From NCBI GenBank assembly GCA_023406715.1, contig JAEXVC010000244.1, positions 1 through 43,143 of the forward strand: DNA of 43,143 nucleotides, read 5' to 3'. Within the stretch, counting starts at the first letter, position 1. Each line of letters begins with the position of its first letter. The position numbers and the translations under genes are program-made. The notes beneath the pieces were generated by a model, which was not told the DNA's origin, made no database searches, and worked only from the letters and a program-made list of their open reading frames with translations. Below, one piece after another: positions 33,920-41,916 of this stretch. The DNA comes from Bacteroidota bacterium (GTDB lineage Bacteria; Bacteroidota; Bacteroidia; Bacteroidales; Tenuifilaceae).

Positions 33920-35716
33920 TTATTTGCTAAAATGCGATAGTAGTATATCGGCTTTCTTTTCGCCGATAAGCGAAATTAATTCTTCTCGTGTTGCTTTCTT
34001 AATTCCATCTATAGATTTAAAGGTGGAAAAAAGTTGTTCAACTGTCTTAGGGCCAATACCGTTAATACCATCCAACGATGAAGATATAGCACCTTTGCTG
34101 CGCCTCGAGGTGTGATGCTTTACCCCAAAGCGGTGTGCCTCGTCGCGGGCTTGCTGTATTACTTTTAGCGTTTCGGAACGCTTGTCGAGGTACAAAGGAA
34201 CAGAGTCGCCGGGAAAGTATATTTCCTCCAAACGTTTGGCAATACCAATTAATTTTATCTTTTCGGATAAACCTAATTCATGAATACTTTCAAACGCTGC
34301 ACTAAGCTGACCTTTACCGCCATCAATAATAACCAACTGAGGCAATGATTGGTTCTCGTCAAGCAACCTTGAGTAACGTCGATGAACAACCTCTCGCATC
34401 GATGCAAAATCGTCGGGTCCTTCTACAGTTTTAATATTGAAATGCCTATAATCGCGCTTTGAGGGTTTGGCATTTTTAAAAACTACACAGGCTGCAACAG
34501 GGTTTGTACCCTGTAGGTTGGAGTTATCGAAACACTCAATATGCTCAGGAAGTGCAACAAGATTTAGGTCGTCCTTAATTTTCTGAAGCAAACGGTCAAC
34601 CTTGTTTTGAGGATTCTTTAAGTCGTCGCGTTTAATTAACTCATCAATGTATGCAGCGCAATTTCTTAAACTCAAATCAACTAAATTCCGCTTCTCCCCT
34701 CTTTGTGGCGCTGAATAATTGAGATTATCGATAAGAAAATCGGGCATAATATTCACGATAACATTCTTTGAAGTACTTCGCAAACGACTTCTTATTTCTG
34801 TAATTGCATACGATAGTAGTTCCGGCAACTCCTCCTCGAGCTGGTTTTTTAACTCCAAATTGTACGATTGAATTATAACACCAGAACTCACATTGAGGTA
34901 ATTCACAACATTAATTCCATCTTTCTGTAAAATTGTATAAACCTCAATATCTTTTAATTGAGGATTTATAATTGTAGTTCTACTTTGAAATCGGTGCAAA
35001 ATATCTATTTTATTCTTGAGCATCTGTGCTCGCTCAAATTGATAGTCTTCAGCAAAGCGTTTCATCTCCTGATTCAACCATTTAAGCACATCGGAAAGAT
35101 TACCTTGCAGGATTTTTTTTATAGCATCGATATTCACTCTGTAGTCAGCCTCCTCTTGGAAGCCAATACATGGTGCCAAACAATTTCCAATTTGATATTC
35201 CAAGCAGGGCTTGTACTTTCCTTTAGCAATCATCTGTTGCGATAGATTAAGGCTGCAGGTTCGTAAAGGGAAAAGACTCTTTGTTAAATCAAGTAGCGTT
35301 TTAACAAGCCGGCCCGAGGTGTATGGCCCAAAATAAATACTTCCATCCTCAATATAATTCCTTGTGCTGAAAACACGAGGGAAAGGCTCATTCTTTATGC
35401 AAATCCAAGGGTAAGTTTTATCGTCTTTTAAAAGAATGTTATACTTGGGCTGATGCTTCTTAATAAGAACATTTTCGAGCAAAAGAGCATCGGATTCGGA
35501 ATCTACAACAACAAACTTAATAGATGCAATTTTACGAACGAGCGTTCGCAACTTGTTGTTGGTTTGATTTGTCCTGTTGAAATACGACGAAACACGTTTC
35601 TTTAAACTCTTGGCTTTACCAATATAAAGCAAGTTACCCTCGTTGTCATAAAATTGATACACCCCAGGTAATTCTGGCATAACTCTAACCGACTCCTGAA
35701 CGGATTCCGTAATCAT
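33920..35716 (-). CDS. uvrC: Excinuclease ABC subunit C
   Basis: Makes the two incisions of nucleotide excision repair. The order is a GIY-YIG nuclease (PGVYQFYDNEGNLLYIGKAK, about 15-34), a cysteine cluster around CLEYQIGNCLAPCIG, a UVR motif (AEDYQFERAQMLKNKIDILH, about 210-229), an RNase H-like nuclease (IECFDNSNLQGTNPVA and VIDGGKGQLSAA), and C-terminal helix-hairpin-helix repeats (SLDGINGIGPKTVEQLFSTF). Length 598 is normal. I use ATG 35716 (MITESVQESVR). Confidence 0.96.
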   Translation of the reverse strand: MITESVQESVRVMPELPGVYQFYDNEGNLLYIGKAKSLKKRVSSYFNRTNQTNNKLRTLVRKIASIKFVVVDSESDALLLENVLIKKHQPKYNILLKDDKTYPWICIKNEPFPRVFSTRNYIEDGSIYFGPYTSGRLVKTLLDLTKSLFPLRTCSLNLSQQMIAKGKYKPCLEYQIGNCLAPCIGFQEEADYRVNIDAIKKILQGNLSDVLKWLNQEMKRFAEDYQFERAQMLKNKIDILHRFQSRTTIINPQLKDIEVYTILQKDGINVVNYLNVSSGVIIQSYNLELKNQLEEELPELLSYAITEIRSRLRSTSKNVIVNIMPDFLIDNLNYSAPQRGEKRNLVDLSLRNCAAYIDELIKRDDLKNPQNKVDRLLQKIKDDLNLVALPEHIECFDNSNLQGTNPVAACVVFKNAKPSKRDYRHFNIKTVEGPDDFASMREVVHRRYSRLLDENQSLPQLVIIDGGKGQLSAAFESIHELGLSEKIKLIGIAKRLEEIYFPGDSVPLYLDKRSETLKVIQQARDEAHRFGVKHHTSRRSKGAISSSLDGINGIGPKTVEQLFSTFKSIDGIKKATREELISLIGEKKADILLSHFSK

Positions 35717-35766
35717 AAATATCAACCTTTTGTAAAGGTAATCGCTAATTAAAATTTAAATATCAA

Positions 35767-37386
35767 CTAAATAAAAAGTTCTGTATAGTTAAACTTATCT
35801 ACATCAAATAATCCTGCTGGGGTTATTTTAAGATGTGGAATTACTGAAAGGGACATAAACGACATCGTCATAAATGGTGCTTTAAGCTTGCATCCATCTG
35901 CAATTACCTTGGAGTTTATTTTCTCGTAAGAGGCTGCGGCAATCTCGGCTGTAGAATCTGTCATTAAACCGTAAACAGGAAGAGGTAGACCGTGTAGTTG
36001 TTCTCCATCAAAATAGCAAACCCCTCCTCTATTCTTAATAATGAATTCCAAGCATTTCTCAATTGATGCATTATCGCAACCAACAGAAATGATATGATGA
36101 CTGTCGTGAGCTATGCTCGCAGCAATAGCTCCCTTCTTCATTCCAAAACCCTTAATCAAACCAACAGATAGTTCGTTCTCCTTGTATCTACTTAACACAG
36201 CAATCTTCAAAACATCTTCCTTAAGATTGCAACTTAAAGTTTCAGCTTCGTTATTTACAACTACCGTATTAGTAATCAGCTCATCATTTATAACCTCAAT
36301 TGCCTTTACCTTGCTTGAAGCCACCTTTAAAATCAAATTTGAAGAGTTAAAACTGGTTGGAAAAACATAATTCAATGAAGAATATGACTTCGTTAAACTT
36401 TCTTTTGTTTCTAAAACATCTGCGCCATTAATAAATGTATTCTGAATATTGAGGTTTTGAAGATTATCGACAACTAGGAAATCGGCAGAATCGCCCTCCT
36501 GCAAAAGGCCAACATTCAACTTATAATGATTAACAGGGTTAACAGATGAAACCTGCAACACGTCAAAAACATCATAACCTAGAGCCAAAGATTGCTTAAC
36601 TTTTAGATTGATGTGACCATGTAACAACTCATCGGGATGACAATCGTCGGTACAGAACATTAAGTGTTTACTATGCTCCTTAATTAACGGATGAAGTGAG
36701 CCAAAATTCTTGGCAGCGCTACCATCGCGAATAAGAATTTTCATTCCCAACTTAATTTTCTCCAAGGCCTCCTCGAGTGTGAAACACTCATGGTCAGTTG
36801 TAATTCCTGCAGAAACGTAGGATTTAAGTGCATCGCCGCTCAACCCGGGCACATGACCATCCACGGGTTTATTTGCAGAGTGTGCTTTACCGATAATCTG
36901 CATAACACTCTCCGATTTATATATAACACCAGGGAAATTCATCATCTCAGCAAGAAAATATATATCATCCTTCTTCATTAAACCTTCAATAATCTCTGGG
37001 GTGAATGGTTCAAAACACTCATCAAAGGGAGACGCAGGAACACATGAAGGAGCCCCGAAATAAAACTTAAAATCAGAACCCTTGGCATCATTTATCATAA
37101 ACTCCACGCCCTTTACACCTGCTACATTGGCAATCTCATGCGGGTCGGTTACAACTGCAACAGTACCATGCTTCACTGCGGCCTTTGCAAAATTAGACGG
37201 TGTAAGCATAGAACTTTCGATATGAACGTGCGAATCTACAAATCCTGGTAGAATTATCGGATGTTTTATACTCGAATCCTTTTCTATTTTCGCTATTTTT
37301 CCATTCTGAATTCTTAGGGTTGCGCCAAACGATTCCCTTTTAATTGGGTCGAAAACAACCCCAGTAACAGTAAAATTTGTACTCAT
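35767..37386 (-). CDS. ade: Adenine deaminase
   Basis: Converts adenine to hypoxanthine in purine salvage. It is a metal-dependent amidohydrolase: GFVDSHVHIESSMLTPSNFA (about 49-68) gives the first metal ligands, TDPHEIANVAGVKG (about 80-93) and the later GHVPGLSGDALKSYVSAGIT and FCTDDCHPDELLHGH complete the site. C-terminal AASIAHDSHHIISVGCDN is typical of Ade. Length 539 is normal. Two parS sites lie upstream, between it and mnmG. Confidence 0.94.
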   Translation of the reverse strand: MSTNFTVTGVVFDPIKRESFGATLRIQNGKIAKIEKDSSIKHPIILPGFVDSHVHIESSMLTPSNFAKAAVKHGTVAVVTDPHEIANVAGVKGVEFMINDAKGSDFKFYFGAPSCVPASPFDECFEPFTPEIIEGLMKKDDIYFLAEMMNFPGVIYKSESVMQIIGKAHSANKPVDGHVPGLSGDALKSYVSAGITTDHECFTLEEALEKIKLGMKILIRDGSAAKNFGSLHPLIKEHSKHLMFCTDDCHPDELLHGHINLKVKQSLALGYDVFDVLQVSSVNPVNHYKLNVGLLQEGDSADFLVVDNLQNLNIQNTFINGADVLETKESLTKSYSSLNYVFPTSFNSSNLILKVASSKVKAIEVINDELITNTVVVNNEAETLSCNLKEDVLKIAVLSRYKENELSVGLIKGFGMKKGAIAASIAHDSHHIISVGCDNASIEKCLEFIIKNRGGVCYFDGEQLHGLPLPVYGLMTDSTAEIAAASYEKINSKVIADGCKLKAPFMTMSFMSLSVIPHLKITPAGLFDVDKFNYTELFI

Positions 37387-37461
37387 AATTAAAATATTTT
37401 GAATAAATAATAAACTATATTACAATACAATAACCAAAATCACCTGCACCAATAAAGAAAA

Positions 37462-37477
37462 TGTTCCACGTGGAACA
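37462..37477. promoter_or_regulatory. parS site 1 (TGTTCCACGTGGAACA)
   Basis: A perfect 16-base parS-type palindrome; symmetry extends to 22 bases (37459-37480). This is the ParB-binding site that seeds chromosome partition complexes near the origin. It lies in the 153-base gap between mnmG and ade, centre 44 bases from the second copy. Confidence 0.88.
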
Positions 37478-37506
37478 TTTGTGTAAAAAATTCTAAAAAC
37501 CGCGAC

Positions 37507-37520
37507 GTTCCACGTGGAAC
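37507..37520. promoter_or_regulatory. parS site 2 (GTTCCACGTGGAAC core)
   Basis: A perfect 14-base copy of the parS core; flanks are C on the left and A on the right, so one outer position of the 16-base form is lost. It lies 20 bases from the mnmG stop. Confidence 0.86.
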
Positions 37521-37539
37521 ATTTAAAGTTTTAATTTAG

Positions 37540-39408
37540 CTATCTGCCAAAATATACTAGCAAAACATTAATGTCGCTAGGAGAAATGCCAGGTATGCGC
37601 TTGGCCTCCCCTATTGATTGTGGTTTATGTTTTGTTAATTTTTGGCGCGCCTCGGTGCTCAATGATTCAAGTGTGTTAAAATTAAAACTTAATGGTATTG
37701 GAACGTGTTCTAATCTTGATATTTTATCGGCAATCAACTTTTCCTTATCGATATACCCTTGGTATTTTATCTTAATTTCTACAGCCTCTAAAACCTCGAG
37801 CGAAAGGGAAGCATCCTCTGTGTTTAATACATTAAGATGTTCCTGGATATCCTTTAAACTTATCTCGGGCCTGATAATTACATCGAAAAGTTTCTTCTTT
37901 TGAGTTAATGGTGAACTATTGTTGTTCTCAAAGTACTGATTAACTAAACTTGGTTCAATTGAAGTCTCCTGAATATATTGGTAAAGTCTATTTATAGTTT
38001 CGTACTTTCGAGTAAAACTGTCAAATTCTTCCTTGCCAATCATTCCCAACTTATACCCTATTGGCATCAATCTTTCATCTGCATTATCTTGACGAATCAA
38101 AATTCTGAATTCGGCCCGACTTGTAAAAACACGATATGGTTCATCAACTCCCTTTGTAATTAAGTCGTCAATCATAACACCAATATAAGCTTGGTCGCGA
38201 TTTAAAATGAATGGCTCCTGATTTGTTATGGTAAGATGAGCATTTATACCTGCAACCAAACCCTGACCTGCAGCCTCTTCATATCCAGTTGTTCCATTAA
38301 TTTGGCCTGCAAAGAATAAATTACTGATTAATTTCGATTCAAGCGTATGCTTCAATTGCGTTGGTGGAAAGTAATCGTATTCGATGGCGTAACCCGGACG
38401 AAGAATATTAACATTTTCAAACCCAGGTATTAGTCGTAAAGCCTTAAACTGAACATCCCAAGGTAGGGACGAACTAAAACCATTAAGGTACATCTCATAG
38501 GTAAACACTCCTTCGGGTTCTAAAAATAACTGATGCGAATCCTTACTTGAAAAAGTATTCACTTTATCCTCTATGCTGGGACAATACCTTGGACCTATTC
38601 CTTTAATACGACCCGAGAAAAGTGGAGAATCGTCAAATCCCTCCTTTAAAACCTCATGAACATTTTTATCGGTATGAACAATGTAGCAATGCTTAATTGG
38701 TAAACCTGTTTTAACATTTGAGTCGAACGAAAACTTTCCTAACGATTCACTCTCCTGAATAATCATTTTGGAATAATCAACAGTGCGGCCATCAATACGA
38801 ACAGGCGTTCCTGTTTTCATTCTACCAGATTCAATTCCTAAATCCTTTAAGCGCTCTGTGAGACCAACAGAATTACTCTCCCCTATTCTACCTCCTGTAA
38901 CATTTGTTCGTCCAATATGAATAAGTCCGTTTAAAAAAGTTCCGTTTGTTAGAATTACAGATTTACTTGAAAAGGTAATTCCATTCTTAGTTACAACTCC
39001 ATTAACTGTATTGGAATCTTTATCGATTAAAACATCGATAACATCATCTTGCCAAAGTGAAAGATTTGGTATAGACTCTAAAAACTTACGCCATTCAATG
39101 GTAAATAAAAATCTGTCGCACTGTGCCCGTGGACTCCACATTGCAGGTCCTTTAGATTGATTTAACATTCTAAAGTGAATAGTTGTGAGGTCAGTTACCT
39201 TTGCTGTGTAACCACCAAGCGCATCAATTTCTCGTACAATTTGACCTTTTCCAATTCCACCAATGGCTGGGTTACAGCTCATTTGCGCGAGTTTGGTTAA
39301 GTCCATAGAAATTAAAAGGGTTCTAGAACCCATATTTGCTGCTGCTGCTGCTGCCTCGCACCCTGCGTGCCCTCCTCCAACAACTATAATATCGTAACTA
39401 ATCTGCAT
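37540..39408 (-). CDS. mnmG: tRNA uridine-5-carboxymethylaminomethyl synthase MnmG (GidA)
   Basis: With MnmE builds the cmnm5 group on wobble uridine 34 of several tRNAs. The N terminus has the FAD loop IIVVGGGHAGCEAAAAAANM (about 8-27) and the family motif CNPAIGGIGKGQIVREIDAL (about 45-64); a second signature (GTTGYEEAAGQGLVAGINAH) lies near 377-396. The C-terminal helical domain ends with ARQKLTKHKPQSIGEAKRIP and GISPSDINVLLVYF. Length 622 is normal. The start overlaps the end of ybeY by 11 bases. mnmE is not in the window. Confidence 0.97.
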   Translation of the reverse strand: MQISYDIIVVGGGHAGCEAAAAAANMGSRTLLISMDLTKLAQMSCNPAIGGIGKGQIVREIDALGGYTAKVTDLTTIHFRMLNQSKGPAMWSPRAQCDRFLFTIEWRKFLESIPNLSLWQDDVIDVLIDKDSNTVNGVVTKNGITFSSKSVILTNGTFLNGLIHIGRTNVTGGRIGESNSVGLTERLKDLGIESGRMKTGTPVRIDGRTVDYSKMIIQESESLGKFSFDSNVKTGLPIKHCYIVHTDKNVHEVLKEGFDDSPLFSGRIKGIGPRYCPSIEDKVNTFSSKDSHQLFLEPEGVFTYEMYLNGFSSSLPWDVQFKALRLIPGFENVNILRPGYAIEYDYFPPTQLKHTLESKLISNLFFAGQINGTTGYEEAAGQGLVAGINAHLTITNQEPFILNRDQAYIGVMIDDLITKGVDEPYRVFTSRAEFRILIRQDNADERLMPIGYKLGMIGKEEFDSFTRKYETINRLYQYIQETSIEPSLVNQYFENNNSSPLTQKKKLFDVIIRPEISLKDIQEHLNVLNTEDASLSLEVLEAVEIKIKYQGYIDKEKLIADKISRLEHVPIPLSFNFNTLESLSTEARQKLTKHKPQSIGEAKRIPGISPSDINVLLVYFGR

Positions 39409-39826
39409 AGCTATAAAAAATACTTAACGCTTCATCCTCCAAAACTCGCATTTGTTTCTGCTGCTTTGCTGTTTTGTCGGAAAATCCAACTAAATGTAAA
39501 ACTCCATGAATTATTACCCTAAACAATTCATCGTTGAAATTTGTTTTAAATCGATGTGAATTATCTAAAACAGTGTCGATAGAAATAAAAATATCACCTT
39601 CCACTATATTGTCGTAACAATAATCGAAAGTGATAATGTCGGTAAAATAGTTATGATTTAAATATTGCTGATTTAACTCGAGGATGTACTGGTTTGAACA
39701 AAAAATGTAACTTACGTTACCTATCTTTTTCTGATGCAACTTTACTACATCGTTAATCCACTTTGAAACTTTTCTCTTTTCCTTTAAAACAAACTTTATA
39801 TCTTGACTCTGATAATTTATAGGCAT
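39398..39826 (-). CDS. ybeY: Endoribonuclease YbeY (rRNA maturation)
   Basis: A 142-residue single-domain metal-dependent RNase needed for 16S rRNA 3' processing and ribosome quality control. The motif HGVLHLVGFSDK (about 109-120) gives the first two His ligands; the place of the third His in HGxLHLxGYDH is Asp here. Conserved DIITFDYCYDNIVEGDIFIS (about 63-82) is present. It overlaps mnmG by 11 bases and lies one base after the RsbW-like gene. Confidence 0.92.
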   Translation of the reverse strand: MPINYQSQDIKFVLKEKRKVSKWINDVVKLHQKKIGNVSYIFCSNQYILELNQQYLNHNYFTDIITFDYCYDNIVEGDIFISIDTVLDNSHRFKTNFNDELFRVIIHGVLHLVGFSDKTAKQQKQMRVLEDEALSIFYSYAD

Positions 39827-39827
39827 T

Positions 39828-40223
39828 TTAGATGTTAAAGATTAGTTCTACTTTTGTTCCTTTATCGTTGTAAACAATTTCGTCGGTTAACTTACGCATT
39901 AAAAATACACCGCGACCAGAAATATTCTCAATATTTTCAGGCATTGTTGGGTCCGGAATAGAATTAAAATCAAAACCAGGACCTTGGTCCTCGATAGCAA
40001 TGGTGAGTTTACCATTTACAACTGTAAAATCAATCTTAACAGTTTTATTAATATCCAACTTATTGCCATGAACCATGGCATTATTAACTCCCTCGATTGT
40101 AGCAATTAGAATTTTTCCGTATAAATCGGAATGTATAGAATTAACTTCTGAAATTTCATCGATAATTTTTTCTACTTGATTAATTTCATCAAGCTTGCTC
40201 TGAATTATTAATGATTTATTCAT
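39828..40223 (-). CDS. RsbW-like ATP-binding protein (anti-sigma/serine kinase type)
   Basis: A 131-residue HATPase_c_2 domain with N box EGVNNAMVHGNK (about 55-66), G1 box DQGPGFDFNS (about 91-100) and G2 GRGVFLMRKL (about 115-124). It resembles anti-sigma serine kinases of partner-switch systems (RsbW, SpoIIAB). The open frame extends to 40361 inside the EnvC-like gene, but ATG 40223 (MNKSLIIQSKL) gives the normal start. No STAS anti-anti-sigma or sigma factor gene is close, so the partner is unknown. Confidence 0.85.
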   Translation of the reverse strand: MNKSLIIQSKLDEINQVEKIIDEISEVNSIHSDLYGKILIATIEGVNNAMVHGNKLDINKTVKIDFTVVNGKLTIAIEDQGPGFDFNSIPDPTMPENIENISGRGVFLMRKLTDEIVYNDKGTKVELIFNI

Positions 40224-40278
40224 TGTAAAATTTTTTATGTTAATCTTTATACTGAAAAAGAGCAAAAAAGTTTCACAT

Positions 40279-41481
40279 TTACTTGCCTTTATAGCTAGGA
40301 ATCCAGTTGGTTGGATTCTCTGTTGAACGTTCATTCCAAACCTCAAAATGTAGAATTCCAACTTTATCGTCGAGCTTGGCTACCTCACCTATTTTTTGAC
40401 CAGTTCGAATTTTATCGCCAACCTTAACCTCAAGGTTTGCCAAGTTAGAATAAACACTCAAATAACTTCCATGACGAACAATAACTGCAAGACCACTTAA
40501 AGGCACATTAAATATCTTCCTTACTTCTCCATCAAAAATACAATATACGTTAGAATTTTTAGATACAGTTATATCGATTCCATTATTTTTAATTTTTACA
40601 CCTTTTAAATATGGATGATTAGACTCTCCGTACGAAGCGGTGACAATACCATCCTTTACAGGTGCAGGCAACTTTCCGAAATTATCTTTAAACTGTTTGC
40701 TTAAAACAAAGTTGATTTCGTTTGTTTTAGAATCACTCTTAGATTTGCGTCGTGCTTCCTCTTCAATAATTTTCTTAATCTGATTAGCGATTGCTTCAGC
40801 CTTTTTCTTTTCGTTGGCTAAATCCTTTCGTAAATCCTTTTCCTTGCGTTTAATATCGTTCACCTTTTGAGCAAACGATTTTGACTCAGCAAGAAGTTTT
40901 GAAAGTTCATTCTCCTTCTCAATCTGCTTTAACTTTAAAAGTTTATGATTGTTTTGAAGGTTGAGTTTATTAGTGTGAACTGTTGAGATAAGCTGCTTTA
41001 ACTCATCTATGCGACGCTCTTGATAACTGATAAGACTCTTATAAAACTTTACGCGTGTATAGGCTTGATTAAATGAACTGGAAGAAAGAACAAACATCAT
41101 AAGCTCTACCTTATCCTTATTGCGAAATTTGGTTCGAAGTATAAAAGCAAGTTCCTCTCTCCTATCATCTATAACTAAATCTAAACTATCAATCTGATGC
41201 TGACTAAAAATTATTCTATCGTTTAAAAAATCGATTTCCTTTTCAATTTGTTTTATCAGGTCGTTCTTAAGTTTTATTCTGCTCTCGATTAACTTAAGAT
41301 TGTTAACCGTTAAACTTTTCTCCTTGGAAGTTTCCTCAATTAAATTTGAAATTTTTGAAATATTATCCTCAATGTTTTTTCTGCGATTTGTTAAATCGTC
41401 AATAGACTGACTGTTTGCTGAAACATAAGAAATCATCAGCAAAAAAAACAATAGAGAATATTTAGGAAAGGAATTTATCAT
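40279..41481 (-). CDS. EnvC-like murein hydrolase activator (coiled coil plus M23/LytM)
   Basis: A 400-residue exported protein: signal peptide (KYSLLFFLLMISYVSANSQS), a long coiled coil (about 25-250), then a LytM domain (about 280-395). The zinc-binding His of active M23 enzymes is replaced: NNGIDITVSKNSNVYCIFDG has Asn where HxGxD is expected, while ILHFEVW keeps a late His. This degenerate site is as in EnvC, which activates amidases instead of cutting peptidoglycan itself. It should help separate daughter cells. It overlaps dut by 4 bases. Confidence 0.84.
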   Translation of the reverse strand: MINSFPKYSLLFFLLMISYVSANSQSIDDLTNRRKNIEDNISKISNLIEETSKEKSLTVNNLKLIESRIKLKNDLIKQIEKEIDFLNDRIIFSQHQIDSLDLVIDDRREELAFILRTKFRNKDKVELMMFVLSSSSFNQAYTRVKFYKSLISYQERRIDELKQLISTVHTNKLNLQNNHKLLKLKQIEKENELSKLLAESKSFAQKVNDIKRKEKDLRKDLANEKKKAEAIANQIKKIIEEEARRKSKSDSKTNEINFVLSKQFKDNFGKLPAPVKDGIVTASYGESNHPYLKGVKIKNNGIDITVSKNSNVYCIFDGEVRKIFNVPLSGLAVIVRHGSYLSVYSNLANLEVKVGDKIRTGQKIGEVAKLDDKVGILHFEVWNERSTENPTNWIPSYKGK

Positions 41482-41915
41482 TTAACTCCGGTATGACCAA
41501 ATCCTCCAGTTCCTCGAACAGTATCTGAAACAAACTCAACATTCTCAAGAACTGCTTTTTCGTACTTTGCAAAAATCATCTGACAAATACGCTCGCCTGG
41601 TTCAATTACAAAAGGTTCTGAACTTAGGTTGATAAGAATTACACCAACCTCGCCCCTATAATCGGCATCGATAGTTCCAGGAGTATTTAAAACTGTGATT
41701 CCTTTTTTTAGAGCTAATCCGCTACGAGGACGAATTTGCGCTTCGTATCCTTCTGGAATTTCAAGGTAAAGACCTGTCTTTACCAAAACTCTTTCAAGTG
41801 GTTTTAAAGTAATACTCTCGGAAATGTTTGCGCGCAAATCCATACCACTACTATGCTCAGTAGAGTAACTAGGATTTGGATAAAGTGAATCGTTCTTAAT
41901 TTTTACAGTAATCAT
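41478..41915 (-). CDS. dut: dUTP diphosphatase
   Basis: Hydrolyses dUTP to dUMP and so keeps uracil out of DNA and feeds thymidylate synthesis. All five trimeric dUTPase motifs are present: HSSGMDLRA (about 21-29), RPRSGLALK (62-70), GTIDADYRGEVGV (80-92), GERICQMIF (106-114) and the C-terminal RGTGGFGHTG (134-143). Length 145 is normal. It starts one base after the flippase stop and overlaps the EnvC-like gene by 4 bases. Confidence 0.96.
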   Translation of the reverse strand: MITVKIKNDSLYPNPSYSTEHSSGMDLRANISESITLKPLERVLVKTGLYLEIPEGYEAQIRPRSGLALKKGITVLNTPGTIDADYRGEVGVILINLSSEPFVIEPGERICQMIFAKYEKAVLENVEFVSDTVRGTGGFGHTGVK

Positions 41916-41916
41916 A

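Noticed and set aside
37387..37539. A replication origin in the mnmG-ade gap
   Set aside because: The gap holds parS sites, but I see no DnaA-box cluster (TTATCCACA-like) and no AT-rich unwinding region beyond the usual base composition.
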